A stretch of DNA of 64,000 nt from SABI01 sp963676605 (GCA_963676605.2 CAXXSP010000018.1:300760-364759); one strand, 5' to 3'. Positions 34,443 to 44,060 are shown, counted from the stretch's first letter. Numbers and translations are program-made. Notes: generated by a model from the sequence alone, not told the origin.

Positions 34443-37400
34443 CTACATCAGCTCACCAACATTCTTGTACAGTGCCATTCTGTTCTTGGCATCCGCTTCA
34501 GCTCTCGCGAAGAGGTTTTCTGCGTTATCCGGGTTGGTCTTGTACAGAGCAGTGTATCTTCTTTCACTCTTGATGAATTCTTGATAATCACCGTCCTGCT
34601 TCTTGGCATCCCATGCAAACTTCTTACCTTCTTCAAGGCTCGGGTTGTAGCGGTACAGAGGCCAGTAACCGACGTCAACAGCTCTCTTCTCTTCAACCTG
34701 GCTCTTCATCATGTTGATACCGTGGTTGATACAGGGAGCGTAACAGAAGACGATTGAAGGACCGTCAAATGCGACTGCTTCCTGAAGAGCTTTCTGAGTG
34801 TGGAGTCTGTTCGAGCCCATCGAGACAGAAGCAACGTACGCGTGGCCGTAGCTCATCATCATGATACCCATGTTCTTCTTGCCGAGTTCCATACCGGAGT
34901 TTGCGAACTTCGCAACTGCACCGATCGGAGTAGCCTTGGAAGCCTGTCCACCGGTGTTCGAGTATACTTCAGTGTCGAGAACGAGGATATTCACGTTCTT
35001 ACCGGAAGCGACAACGTGGTCGAGACCGCCGTAACCGATATCGTACGCCCAACCGTCACCACCGATGATCCAGACATCCTTCTCAGTGAAGTAGTCTTTC
35101 AGTTCAACGACCTTTCTGAAGGCGGCTGAGTCACTCTTTGTCTCTGCAAGAACTGCCTGTGTGGCCTTCTGTGCATCGATAGAAGCTTCTGACTTGTCGT
35201 CCCAGAGTTCGATACTCTTGTTGAGTGCTGCTGTGAGTTCAGCTGAAGTACCTTCAGCGAGGAGTGTGTCCACTGCGCTCTTGAGGAGTCTTCTGTTTGA
35301 ATCGACAGCGAGTCTCATACCGAGACCGTATTCAGCATTGTCTTCGAAGAGGCTGTTACCCCATGCAGGACCACGTCCGTCTTCTCTCTGAGCATACGGA
35401 GTTGTCGGGAAGGTACCACCGTAGATTGAAGAACAACCGGTAGCGTTCGCTGCAAGCATTCTCTCACCGCAGATCTGTGATACGAGCTTCACATAGGGAG
35501 TCTCTCCACAACCTGCACAAGCACCTGAGAACTCGAAGAGGGGCTTCTTGAACTGCATTCCCTTTACGGTGTTCTCGTTGATTCCATCAAGAACATTGTC
35601 GGGAAGAGCGTCGAAGAACTCTGAGTAGGTGGTTTCCCCAAGGTCTCTTTCTGCCTGGATCGGGCTGAATTCGAGAGACTTGACCTTTGAAGGACAGGTT
35701 TCGATACAGACACCACATCCCTGACAGTCTTCAGGATAGACCTGAATCTTGAACTGGAGTTCTCTGTCGTTCTTGGTATTGCTCTTGAGAGTTGTGAACC
35801 CTTCGGGTGCATTCTCGAGATCCTTCGGATCGATCTGCTTAGCTCTGATAGCTGCGTGAGGACAGGACTGCACACACTGGTTACACTGAATACAGTTTTC
35901 GCTGACCCAGTGAGGAATTGAAGGTGCAACACCTCTCTTCTCAAGCTTTGCAGTATTGGTGGGAAGAGTTCCGTCGAAGCTCATCTTCGAAACGGGAATG
36001 TCGTTACCTTTGAGGCGCATGATGGGCTCGATGATATCCTTCGCAAAGTCAGATGCATCGTCGCTGATAAGCTTCTTGGGAACATAGGCTTCACCGGTAG
36101 CTGCGGAAACATTGACTTCCTCGAGAGCGGCAGCGGCTGAGTCAACAGCATCCCAGTTCATTTTGACGATATCTTCACCCTTTCTGCTGAAGGTCTTCTT
36201 GATAGCGTTCTTGATGAGATCCATAGCTTCCTGTTCGGGGAAGATACCGGAAATCTTGAAGAAGACAGCCTGCATGACTGTGTTGATTCTGGTTCCCAGA
36301 CCAACCTTCTCTGCAATTTTGTATGCATCGATTGTGTAGAATCTGATCTTCTTCTCGATGATGGTCTGCTGCTCTGCTGCTGTCAGGGTAGCGAATACCT
36401 TGTCAGCGGGGACAACTGAGTTGAGGAGGAATACACCGCCTTCCTTCAGTGGAGCGAGCATATCGTAACGGCCGATGTAGGCAGGGTTGTGACATGCAAC
36501 GAAGTCGGCTGCATCAATGAGCCAGGGCATGTTCACGCTGCTCTTACCGAAGCGGAGGTTACTGATTGTGATACCGCCGGACTTCTTTGAGTCGTAGGAG
36601 AAGTATGCCTGAGCATTCATGTCAGTGTTTCCACCGATGATCTTGATTGAATCTTTGTTTGCACCGACAGTACCGTCAGATCCGAGACCCCAGAACATGC
36701 AGGAGACAACGCCTTCGGGAGTAACGTCGATCTTGTCACAGAGAGGAATGCTCTTGTTGGTGACGTCGTCGTTGATACCGACGGTGAAATTGTGCCATGC
36801 ACCGTTGTTCAGGTGATCGTACACGCTCTTTGCGTGGGTAGGAGTGAAATCCTTGCTCGAGAGACCGTAGCGGCCGCCGATCACTTCGATACCGTCTCTG
36901 CCCTGCTGTGAGAGTGCAGTTACGACGTCGAGGTAGAGAGGCTCACCGATTGAACCGGGTTCCTTGGTTCTGTCGAGAACAGCGATCTTCTTGACTGATG
37001 CGGGAATTGCATCAACGAAGTGTTTCGCTGAGAACGGACGATAGAGGCGGACCTTGAGGACACCGACCTTCTCACCGCTCTTGTTGAGGTAGTCAGCGAC
37101 CCATTCGAAGGTATCAAGTGCTGAACCCATTGCGATGACAATTCTGTCAGCATCGGGAGCACCGACGTAATCGAAGAGCTTGTAGGCTCTGCCGGTCAGC
37201 TTGGCAACCTTATCCATGTATTCCTGAACGATCTCAGGAACTGCATCGTAGTACTTGTTGACAGTCTCTCTTCCCTGGAAGTAGACGTCTTCGTTCTGAG
37301 CTGCAACCTTGAGAATCGGCTTGTCCGGTCTCATTGCTCTGTCTCTGAAGCGTTCGATGTATTCGGGCTCGACGAGAGTCTGCATCTCATCATAAGAGAT

Positions 37401-37958
37401 CTCTTTAACCTTGCTGACTTCGTGTGAGGTTCTGAAACCGTCGAAGAAAGAAAGGAAGGGGACCTGGGACTTCAGTGTTGCAAGGTGTGCAACAAGCGCC
37501 ATATCCATTGTTTCCTGAATGCTGCTTGCAGCAGTCATGGCGAAACCGGTGTTACGGCAGGACATGACGTCACTGTGGTCACCGAAAATTGAGAGAGACT
37601 GCGCTGCGAGTGAACGGGCAGAAACATGGAATACTGTAGGAATCATCTCTCCTGCAATCTTGTGCATGTTCGGGATCATCAGCAGTAATCCCTGACTTGC
37701 AGTGAATGTGGTTGTCAGTGCACCACCAGAAAGTGCACCGTGCACAGCACCTGCTGCACCAGCTTCTGACTGCATTTCAGTAATGTCTACCTTCTCACCG
37801 AACAGGTTCTTTCTTCCAACACTTGACCATGAGTCGGAATATTCCCCCATCGGAGAGGATGGTGTGATGGGATAGATGGCTGCAACGTCACTGAACGCGT
37901 ACGCTACGTGTGCTGCCGCACTATTCCCGTCAATAGTAACCATGTTTTTGTTACTCAT
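34443..37958 (-). CDS. nifJ: Pyruvate:ferredoxin (flavodoxin) oxidoreductase, single-chain
   Basis: Oxidises pyruvate with CoA to acetyl-CoA and CO2, reducing ferredoxin; the central step of fermentation here. 1171 residues from ATG 37958 (GGAG upstream, giving MSNKNMVTIDGNSAAAHVAYAF), the standard single-chain length. Two 4Fe-4S motifs lie near 690-760 (CIQCNQCVQSCP and CQGCGVCIETCP); a fourth-cluster and TPP domain begins at CAGCGETPYVKL near 825, with GGDGWAYDIGYGG and NTGGQAS downstream. An open extension upstream to 38096 overlaps the promoter and is not coding. Confidence 0.97.
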   Translation of the reverse strand: MSNKNMVTIDGNSAAAHVAYAFSDVAAIYPITPSSPMGEYSDSWSSVGRKNLFGEKVDITEMQSEAGAAGAVHGALSGGALTTTFTASQGLLLMIPNMHKIAGEMIPTVFHVSARSLAAQSLSIFGDHSDVMSCRNTGFAMTAASSIQETMDMALVAHLATLKSQVPFLSFFDGFRTSHEVSKVKEISYDEMQTLVEPEYIERFRDRAMRPDKPILKVAAQNEDVYFQGRETVNKYYDAVPEIVQEYMDKVAKLTGRAYKLFDYVGAPDADRIVIAMGSALDTFEWVADYLNKSGEKVGVLKVRLYRPFSAKHFVDAIPASVKKIAVLDRTKEPGSIGEPLYLDVVTALSQQGRDGIEVIGGRYGLSSKDFTPTHAKSVYDHLNNGAWHNFTVGINDDVTNKSIPLCDKIDVTPEGVVSCMFWGLGSDGTVGANKDSIKIIGGNTDMNAQAYFSYDSKKSGGITISNLRFGKSSVNMPWLIDAADFVACHNPAYIGRYDMLAPLKEGGVFLLNSVVPADKVFATLTAAEQQTIIEKKIRFYTIDAYKIAEKVGLGTRINTVMQAVFFKISGIFPEQEAMDLIKNAIKKTFSRKGEDIVKMNWDAVDSAAAALEEVNVSAATGEAYVPKKLISDDASDFAKDIIEPIMRLKGNDIPVSKMSFDGTLPTNTAKLEKRGVAPSIPHWVSENCIQCNQCVQSCPHAAIRAKQIDPKDLENAPEGFTTLKSNTKNDRELQFKIQVYPEDCQGCGVCIETCPSKVKSLEFSPIQAERDLGETTYSEFFDALPDNVLDGINENTVKGMQFKKPLFEFSGACAGCGETPYVKLVSQICGERMLAANATGCSSIYGGTFPTTPYAQREDGRGPAWGNSLFEDNAEYGLGMRLAVDSNRRLLKSAVDTLLAEGTSAELTAALNKSIELWDDKSEASIDAQKATQAVLAETKSDSAAFRKVVELKDYFTEKDVWIIGGDGWAYDIGYGGLDHVVASGKNVNILVLDTEVYSNTGGQASKATPIGAVAKFANSGMELGKKNMGIMMMSYGHAYVASVSMGSNRLHTQKALQEAVAFDGPSIVFCYAPCINHGINMMKSQVEEKRAVDVGYWPLYRYNPSLEEGKKFAWDAKKQDGDYQEFIKSERRYTALYKTNPDNAENLFARAEADAKNRMALYKNVGELM

Positions 37959-37989
37959 ATAAACGCTCCATTGTAAAAATATTTTCGAT

Positions 37990-38093
37990 GTGGGCACGTT
38001 CATGTCCACGAAATTGAATGCACATAACACGACCCTGTCTTTTAAACAGGGTACGAACACAACCACTATACAATAATACAAGGGGGGATGCAA
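37990..38093 (-). promoter_or_regulatory. nifJ promoter and structured leader
   Basis: Minus-strand TTGCAT (38093-38088), 17-bp spacer, TATAGT (38070-38065). The roughly 100-nt leader holds two hairpins: ACCCTGT/ACAGGGT (38052-38046 with 38038-38032) and a seven-pair stem at 38009-37990 (GTGGACA.../TGCCCAC, one G-U pair). Neither has a T-tract, so leader stability or regulation is more likely than termination. Confidence 0.55.
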
Positions 38094-38196
38094 CAATCGG
38101 GGAAGGGTGAAGAACCTTTTTCAGTAAAGAATTGCGTGGATTCCAATCCCCTAAACACTACTTAGTTACTCTTGTTTTCCACATTCCCGATAGAAC

Positions 38197-38217
38197 AAAA
38201 GGGGAGAATTGCTCCCC
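38197..38217 (-). terminator. Rho-independent terminator of the yiaK-like gene
   Basis: Minus-strand GGGGAG (38217-38212), loop CAATT, CTCCCC (38206-38201), then TTTTGTTCT. It lies 10 bp past the stop at 38228. Confidence 0.75.
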
Positions 38218-38227
38218 CCTGTTATCA

Positions 38228-39238
38228 TCACAGTTGCGTAATCTCTTCCCAGACCGAATCATCCACGAAGATACCTTCCCGGTCATGCTCCGCCCTGAAC
38301 CTGATATAGTCTTCTCCCGGTGCATAGATTCCGGTCGAACCCTCTGAAAGTTCAGAACTCTTGATATACTCGATCGCTTTTTTAATTGTCTCACCCATAT
38401 GCTCTTCACTGGTCGTCTTTTTCGGATCAATAACGATCATCACCTGAGAAGCGCCTCCGCAGCTGCCGTTCGCCTTCGGATCAAGATCTGCGGCTCCTAC
38501 ACCGTCGGTGAGTATGGCTCCGAGGATATCGAGCATGAAGGAGAAACTCGCTCCCTTCCAGAAACCGATCGGGAACATTCTTCTGGTCTCCTCGATGGCA
38601 CCGGGATCGTCGGTGATATTCCCGTCCTTGTCATACCCTCCGGGGAACGGAAGTTTCTGACCGGCGAGCCTCATCACCTGAAGCTTTCCATAGGCATACT
38701 GGCTTACAGCCATGTCGAGCTGAACGGGGGGAGCTCCGTCAGGACCGGGAACGGCCATGACAAAGGGGTTGTTTCCCAGTCTCAGTTCCTTTCCTCCCCA
38801 GGGAGGCATAACTGCTTCGGTATTGGTCCACATGATGGCGATGTAACCCTTATTCGCAGCGTACAGGCCGTAGGTTCCTCCGCGCATCCAGTGAGTGGTG
38901 TTCTTCAGACCCACCATGCCGATACCGTTCTCTTCAGCCATCTCGATGGCACGGTCTGCGGCGTACAGTGCATTGAGGACACCGGGACCTCGGTTTCCGT
39001 TATAGACCTTAAGGGAACCATAATCCTTCTCAAGGGTCGGATCGGCATCGATGTCGACCCACCCCTTCTGAATATAGTCGACGAAACGACCTACCCTGTT
39101 TGTTCCATGGGAGTAGATCCCGTCATAGGTCGACTCGGTATGAATACGGGCACAGGTATCAGCCTTCGCTTCCTCCATCCCGTACTTCATGAATACTCTT
39201 TTTATTTCTGCATGAATCTCTTCAAATGATAATCTCAT
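38228..39238 (-). CDS. YiaK-like 2,3-diketogulonate reductase / malate-lactate dehydrogenase family (Ldh_2)
   Basis: NAD(P)-dependent oxidoreductase of the Ldh_2 family, 336 residues. It closely follows the YiaK (DlgD) pattern: YSHGTNRVGRFVDYIQKG near residue 42 with the catalytic His, NTTHWMRGGTYGLYAANKGYI near 115, AVMPPWGGKELRLGNNP near 142, and MFPIGFWKGASFSFMLDILGA near 220. YiaK reduces 2,3-diketo-L-gulonate; here the preferred sugar acid is uncertain. It is downstream of the GntR gene and preceded by its own copy of the 21-bp operator. Confidence 0.9.
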   Translation of the reverse strand: MRLSFEEIHAEIKRVFMKYGMEEAKADTCARIHTESTYDGIYSHGTNRVGRFVDYIQKGWVDIDADPTLEKDYGSLKVYNGNRGPGVLNALYAADRAIEMAEENGIGMVGLKNTTHWMRGGTYGLYAANKGYIAIMWTNTEAVMPPWGGKELRLGNNPFVMAVPGPDGAPPVQLDMAVSQYAYGKLQVMRLAGQKLPFPGGYDKDGNITDDPGAIEETRRMFPIGFWKGASFSFMLDILGAILTDGVGAADLDPKANGSCGGASQVMIVIDPKKTTSEEHMGETIKKAIEYIKSSELSEGSTGIYAPGEDYIRFRAEHDREGIFVDDSVWEEITQL

Positions 39239-39320
39239 CTCGTTTCCTCCTTACCGGAAAAGCGATCTGCTGCACCATCCTCTTCCGTATTATCCTTGGA
39301 CTGTTCTCATTACAATCTAC

Positions 39321-39341
39321 CTGATAATCATTGATAATCAG
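39321..39341 (-). promoter_or_regulatory. 21-bp palindromic operator before the yiaK-like gene
   Basis: CTGATAATCA-T-TGATAATCAG, a near-perfect palindrome 80 bp upstream of the ATG at 39238. A sister site is at 45188-45208. Read on the opposite strand, the two differ at one central position only. Most likely bound by the GntR/FCD regulator encoded at 39388-40104. Confidence 0.75.
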
Positions 39342-39387
39342 TAATTTCAACAAGGAACACCCGGCTTCAGAGCGACTCCTTCTTCTG

Positions 39388-40104
39388 CTACAAATTCTTC
39401 AGTGTCGCTTCTATAATAATATCCTTTCTTCTGTTGCTGAGTGATTCGGCAAGTTCTGCCGCCGCCTCCGTATCCTGCTTCTTTACCGCCTCGAACATGA
39501 TCCTGTGATCTTCCACTGACTGCTTCCACTCGGAAACATAGTCGGTATAGACAAGACGGTTCTCCCGTAGCATCGCCTGAATGACATTGATAAGGGAATA
39601 GTAGAGGGAGTTCCTCGAGATCTGAGCCAGCTTGCTGTGAAACTGCTCGTCAATCCGAATCATCTCCTCCTGTGTCTCAGCTCCATCCATCGAATCAATG
39701 ATTCTCTTCAGTTCTACCATCTCTTCAATGGTCCGTACCTGGGCAACCCGCTTCAGAACTCCCCGTTCAAGGGTGGTTTTCAGTTCATACAGTTCTAGAA
39801 GCGGATGATCGGAGCTCATCGAGCTCGCTTCAAAAAGAAGGGAGAACGTGCTTACGAGTTTCGTAAGATCCATATGGGAGACATAGCAGCCGCTTCTCGA
39901 ACGCATCTCGACAAGACCGAGAGCCGAGGCCTTCATGATACCGCTTCTTACCTGAGATTGGGAGATATCCATCTCTTCGGAAAAATCACGGATCGAAGGA
40001 AGCTTTTCACCGCTTGAAAGATTATGATGTCGAATGAATCTCACAAGATGAAATATAAACTTATCTTCCTGATTGTCAAAAAATCCATTCGGTATCGCTT
40101 CCAT
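39388..40104 (-). CDS. GntR family regulator, FadR/FCD subfamily
   Basis: 238 residues from ATG 40104, which has GAGGTG 9 bp upstream; a longer open frame to 40263 lacks such a site. The winged helix (SGEKLPSIRDFSEEMDISQSQVRSGI, about 30-55) is followed by an all-helical FCD ligand domain with RIDEQFHSKLAQISRN and EDHRIMFEAVKKQD, the metal/ligand-binding Asp and His pattern. FCD regulators usually respond to carboxylates or sugar acids. Lies between the RraA and YiaK genes; its likely operators are at 39321 and 45188. Confidence 0.92.
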   Translation of the reverse strand: MEAIPNGFFDNQEDKFIFHLVRFIRHHNLSSGEKLPSIRDFSEEMDISQSQVRSGIMKASALGLVEMRSRSGCYVSHMDLTKLVSTFSLLFEASSMSSDHPLLELYELKTTLERGVLKRVAQVRTIEEMVELKRIIDSMDGAETQEEMIRIDEQFHSKLAQISRNSLYYSLINVIQAMLRENRLVYTDYVSEWKQSVEDHRIMFEAVKKQDTEAAAELAESLSNRRKDIIIEATLKNL

Positions 40105-40293
40105 CTGATATTCACCTCGCCCATCAAAACTCATACGATCATACCATACAATTTCATGATATTCAAAGAAATCATGGCCTGCCTCTTTTCTGCGTCTGTC
40201 ACTCCTGCAGAATTGTATATTCCTGCCTCCGGGTCTTTTCTCTCCATCTAAGCGGGCAGGCACCCACCACGTTATATGATAAGAGGAATTCCA

Positions 40294-40333
40294 TAACCGT
40301 GTTCTAAAAGTGATCCCCTCATATGCACGGTTA
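40294..40333. repeat. Inverted repeat TAACCGTG/CACGGTTA downstream of the RraA-like gene
   Basis: TAACCGTG (40294-40301) and CACGGTTA (40326-40333) form an 8-bp perfect inverted repeat with a 24-nt interior, 27 bp past the stop at 40360. It lies in the 255-bp gap before gntR. No T-tract follows on either strand. It may be an RNA hairpin separating the two genes or an operator; no ORF lies in this gap. Confidence 0.35.
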
Positions 40334-40359
40334 CGGCTGCTCGTTTCCTCAATTACTGT

Positions 40360-41069
40360 TTATTTCGACCGAAGTTCCGCCATCTCTTTGCGCCAGACTT
40401 TCAGGTCCTCAAGGGAGAGGGTCCCGTCTTCCAGAGCACGGCATCCGTCGAGAACAGGCAGTTCAGCCTGCTGCATCTGACGGCACGCATCCGCTGTGAG
40501 GTGCGCAACCTCATGGGGAAAGCGGACAACTCCATGCTGGTCACCATGGAGCAGATCGCCCGGGTTGATGACGAGGCCTGCAACGGTGACAGGCACTCCG
40601 ACTTCCTCTACATGAATATAGCCGTGAGAAACAAGAACACAGGAGGCGAAATAGGTGAATCCGATCGCTTCCGCTTCCTTCAGGTCTCTCACACTCCGCC
40701 GCTTGTGATAGTCGCCTTACAGCCCAGAGCCTTATGCACGGTTGCCTGAACCTCTCCCCAGAAAGATGCTATCGGGGTTTCATCGATATCCTGTAAGACA
40801 GAGATAGGATGAATGGGACAGTCTTTAATAGACTGGTAGTAGCTCATCAGAAGCTCTTCACTCTGAGGTCCTCCCGGAGCCTGTCCGGAAGTCTTTGCTG
40901 TGCATGCATACCCCACGATCGGAGTGGATTTACCGAATATCGAACGGATCTCGGGAGAAGTGAATCCTTCAATCTTACTGTTCAGCCCGAATTTCTCAAG
41001 AGCGTTCGCTACCGTCGGTGTATCAAACTGAGCTAACTCCTGAAGCTGTTCTTCTGTCAAATACTTCAT
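40360..41069 (-). CDS. RraA-like protein (4-hydroxy-4-methyl-2-oxoglutarate aldolase family), with a 2-nt frameshift
   Basis: RraA/HMG-CHA aldolase family, about 235 residues when joined. The first part runs from ATG 41069 (MKYLTEEQLQELAQFDTPTVANAL) to SGGV; the second continues RDLKEAEAIGFTYFAS and ends with LLHGDQHGVVRFPHE. The break is at 40690-40695, where GGAGTGTGAGAGAC stands for GGAGTGAGAGAC, a duplicated TG. The joined motif SGGVRDLKE contains the Arg and Asp of the aldolase active site. Members cleave 4-carboxy-4-hydroxy-2-oxoacids. It follows the HpcH gene by 13 bp. Confidence 0.88.
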
Positions 41070-41082
41070 CTATTGTATTCCT

Positions 41083-41844
41083 TTATTTATATCTCTTCTT
41101 AATGTCGGCCATGCCGGCCCCGATAATATCGATATCGATCGAATTCATCACCATGGGCATCCTTTCTTTCCATGGGGCAAGCACCTTGTCCCCGGCATGT
41201 ATGGCGAAGACTTTTCCGGCCTTTTCGGCCGCATCGGCCACCTTGCCGATAGCCTCCTGAACATGCGGATCCATGGCATTACCCGGGTACCCGAGAGAAA
41301 TGGCGAGGTCATTGGGTCCTACCAGAAGAACATCGATCCCCTCGACGGAGGCAATTCCATCTATACAGGCAATCGCCTCTGCAGTCTCAATCTGTGCGAT
41401 TGCAAGGTTCCTGCGGTTTTCAGAGTCCATGAATTCCTGAGCGCCCATGGACATCCCCTGATAACCGGTTATCGGTCCATTCGAGCTGAACCCCCTGTTC
41501 CCTACCGGTGGATATTTTCCCCAGCTGACAAGCTTTTCAGCTTCTTCCACGCTGCTTATCATAGGAACCATGATACCTTCCACTCCTGCATCCAGGAGAC
41601 GGGAGACATACCCCCGGGCAAGTTCGGGAACACGGGCGAATATACCCACGTTCAATGCCCTTGCCTGTTTTGCAATATCTTCCGCATTCTCTATACTGAA
41701 TGCGCCATGTTCCATATCGAGCATGAAAAAGTCCAGCTCAGCAAATTTCGCAAGATGTGCGACAGCACTGTTTCTGATAAGCCGGACCATGGTACCGACT
41801 ATCTTTTCACCGTCTCTCAATCTTTCAACGGCTGTTTTCTCCAT
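41083..41844 (-). CDS. HpcH/HpaI family aldolase
   Basis: Class II, metal-dependent pyruvate aldolase family, 253 residues. ATG 41844 has GTGGAGG upstream; the open frame extends to 41907 without support. The pattern matches 2-keto-3-deoxy acid aldolases: MVRLIRNSAVAHLAK near 19, FFMLDMEHGAF near 39, QIETAEAIACIDGIA near 145 with the metal-binding Glu, and LLVGPNDLAISLGYPG near 169 with the Asp. It would split an imported or oxidised sugar acid into pyruvate (or similar) and an aldehyde. Confidence 0.93.
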   Translation of the reverse strand: MEKTAVERLRDGEKIVGTMVRLIRNSAVAHLAKFAELDFFMLDMEHGAFSIENAEDIAKQARALNVGIFARVPELARGYVSRLLDAGVEGIMVPMISSVEEAEKLVSWGKYPPVGNRGFSSNGPITGYQGMSMGAQEFMDSENRRNLAIAQIETAEAIACIDGIASVEGIDVLLVGPNDLAISLGYPGNAMDPHVQEAIGKVADAAEKAGKVFAIHAGDKVLAPWKERMPMVMNSIDIDIIGAGMADIKKRYK

Positions 41845-41957
41845 AGAGCCTCCACTGAGCTGATCGCAGGTATGTGCTACCGGATTACTCAGTATTCTCC
41901 GGCACACCCTTCCCCCTCCGAGAAGGGGGAATATCCACTGTGTAAAAATCTTCCGTC

Positions 41958-43469
41958 TTATTTCACTTCTTCTGCTCTTCTGTTTGCACGAGGAAGGAAG
42001 ATCATGAAAATCACCGTCAGCACAAGGAAGAACAGGCTGTCCATATTCGTGATGAATACGAGAGGATTTCCTTCACTGATTGTGAGAGTCGTTCTCAGGT
42101 ACTGTTCAAACAGTGGTCCGAGAATAACAGCGAGAATGAACGGAACATTCGGGTATTTCTGTTTCTTCAGGAAGTACATCACCACTCCGATAATCAGAGA
42201 AATGAACATCTGGAAGATCGAGTAGGTTGCAGCATAGGTACCGAGAATCGCGATAAGAGCGATTGAACTGTACAGTACAAGACGGTTGATCCTGACGATC
42301 TTGATATAGTACGGGCCGAGAAGGAGAAGCGAAAGAGGCAGAAGCACTGCTGCACTGATCAGAAGCGCCATGTACATGGGAGCCATGACATCCATCTGGG
42401 TGTTCAGCAGGTTCGGACCGGGAACGATACCGTAGACCATGAGGACTCCGAGGATAATCGCTGTCGTGCCGTCTCCCGGGATTCCGAGTGAGAGCATGGG
42501 AACGAGAGCACCTCCGCACATTGCATTATTGGCTGTCTCAGTAGCAACGATACCGTCGATAGCACCTTCACCGAACAGTTCGGGGTGTTTGGAACATCGT
42601 TTCTGCTCTGCATAGGAGACAAAGCCGGCCATCGAGGCTCCCGCGCCGGGGAGAATACCGATAAGGTAGCCCATGAAAGAGCTCTTGAGATAGGTGACGA
42701 TTCCCACTTCCCTCATCTCATGAATCGGGAAGAAGTCCTTACGGCGGAATTTAGTCCCCGCTGCCTGGGAGAGGATCCTGTTGTATTCTTCATTGCTGAC
42801 CAGAGACTGGGCAAGAAGTTCACTCAGGGCGAAGGCTCCGATGATCAGACTGGTCAGATCGATTCCTTCGATGAGATTCGCGTTTCCGAAAGTGAAACGG
42901 GAGACAGGTTTCAGGGAGTCCATGCCGATGGTGGCAAGCATCATACCGAAGACGGTGGAGATGATTGCTTTCTTCTTATTGGTTTCCACGATATTGATCA
43001 CTACGAGTGCAAAGAGAATCAGAGAGAACTTACCCGGAGTCCGCACTTTCAAGGCGAGAGAAACCGCAAGCGGAGAAACGAAGATAAGAAGGAGAGCTCC
43101 GATCGAACCTCCGATTGCTGAACCGAGCGTTGCATGACCGATCGCCTTTGCGCCCATTCCCTTCTGCATGAGAGGATGTCCTTCACGTGCCGTCATGATT
43201 GCTGAGGGAGCACCCGGAATATTGATCGTAATCGCTGTGATGCTTCCCGAGTAGATACCGGCCATGTAGACACCCATACACATGATAAGAGCATAGGTGA
43301 TAGGCATGGTATAGGTCATCGGAAGAAGAAGAACGATTGCAAGCATCGAGGTCAGTCCGGGAAGTGCACCGAAAATGATACCGATGAACATACCGATAAA
43401 GAGGTAAAGAAGAGCCAGCGGTTGGAAGACGTCAGTGACGCCTGCAAGAATCTGTAATATCTGGTCCAT
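41958..43469 (-). CDS. tctA: Tripartite tricarboxylate transporter large membrane subunit TctA (second copy)
   Basis: 503-residue TctA with the paired motifs GALPGLTSMLAIVLLLPMTY near residue 33 and GILPGAGASMAGFVSYAEQKR near 270, and ATETANNAMCGGALVPMLSLGIPGD near 310. About eleven TM helices. It is only distantly similar to the copy at 953-2458. It sits 3 bp after tctB and 113 bp before the aldolase. The neighbouring aldolases suggest a sugar-acid or hydroxy-dicarboxylate substrate. Confidence 0.96.
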   Translation of the reverse strand: MDQILQILAGVTDVFQPLALLYLFIGMFIGIIFGALPGLTSMLAIVLLLPMTYTMPITYALIMCMGVYMAGIYSGSITAITINIPGAPSAIMTAREGHPLMQKGMGAKAIGHATLGSAIGGSIGALLLIFVSPLAVSLALKVRTPGKFSLILFALVVINIVETNKKKAIISTVFGMMLATIGMDSLKPVSRFTFGNANLIEGIDLTSLIIGAFALSELLAQSLVSNEEYNRILSQAAGTKFRRKDFFPIHEMREVGIVTYLKSSFMGYLIGILPGAGASMAGFVSYAEQKRCSKHPELFGEGAIDGIVATETANNAMCGGALVPMLSLGIPGDGTTAIILGVLMVYGIVPGPNLLNTQMDVMAPMYMALLISAAVLLPLSLLLLGPYYIKIVRINRLVLYSSIALIAILGTYAATYSIFQMFISLIIGVVMYFLKKQKYPNVPFILAVILGPLFEQYLRTTLTISEGNPLVFITNMDSLFFLVLTVIFMIFLPRANRRAEEVK

Positions 43470-43472
43470 ACA

Positions 43473-43958
43473 TTAACTCCAAATACTGGGGAATCTGATA
43501 TCGAAGAGCACAACGTACAGAACGTATACCAGAGCGGAAATGATAATGCTGTAGATCGCTTTTTTAATAAACTGTTGAGGTTTATCATCGTAGATCAGCA
43601 TAAACACGAACACGTAGAGAGGAGCAACGAGAACGAATCCAAGGAAATAGAATCCGATAATGAACAGTGCGATAAGTAGAACGATCAGAACCGGCTTAAT
43701 ACTTTTTTCTCTCTTCTGAACCACTTCTTTCCCTGCAGCTGCTTCCTTTTTCATCTCTTTGAGAGCGTCCATAAGCAGCCATACTGCCGTCGGAGCACCG
43801 AGGATGAAAACAAGAAGGGGGAAGAATGACTCAGACAGTGTGCCATCCACCACCGGTGGTGCCAGTTTCAAAGCACTGATAACATAGACTAACAGGACAA
43901 TGATCGAAATGACCGGAGTCACTATCTTCGCCTGCAGATATTCATTTTTCAATTTCAT
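43473..43958 (-). CDS. tctB: Tripartite tricarboxylate transporter small membrane subunit TctB (second copy)
   Basis: 161 residues with four predicted TM helices: one near 15-35, one near 45-65 following LSESFFPLLVFILG, and two after a basic cytoplasmic loop (QKREKSIKP) near 92-112 and 115-160. ATG 43958 is preceded by GAGGTAAT. Call from size, topology and position next to tctA and tctC. Confidence 0.9.
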   Translation of the reverse strand: MKLKNEYLQAKIVTPVISIIVLLVYVISALKLAPPVVDGTLSESFFPLLVFILGAPTAVWLLMDALKEMKKEAAAGKEVVQKREKSIKPVLIVLLIALFIIGFYFLGFVLVAPLYVFVFMLIYDDKPQQFIKKAIYSIIISALVYVLYVVLFDIRFPSIWS

Positions 43959-43998
43959 GAAAATTACCTCACATAAATCCGTATGAAAGAATCGAGGC

Positions 43999-44060
43999 GA
44001 GAGGGAAGCCCTCTCACCACGATTATGTTACCACGGCAGGAGGTCTCCCGCCATGGCAAC
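43999..44060 (-). repeat. Intercistronic hairpins between tctC and tctB
   Basis: The 139-bp gap holds GAGAGGG-AAG-CCCTCTC (43999-44015) and a second stem made by GGCAGG/CCCGCC around 44035-44052; TACAAC-GTAT-GTTGTA lies just beyond at about 44080-44095. Such stems between a binding-protein gene and its membrane subunits typically stabilise the upstream mRNA and reduce read-through, giving more TctC than TctAB. That role is inferred. Confidence 0.45.

Noticed and set aside
38097..38227. Upstream extension of nifJ as coding sequence
   Set aside because: The open frame to 38096 covers the promoter and hairpins; the family N-terminus begins at 37958 with a ribosome-binding site.
41197..42225. 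Plus-strand open frame of 342 codons
   Set aside because: Runs antisense to the HpcH aldolase and TctA genes; composition and Cys/His richness typical of a shadow.
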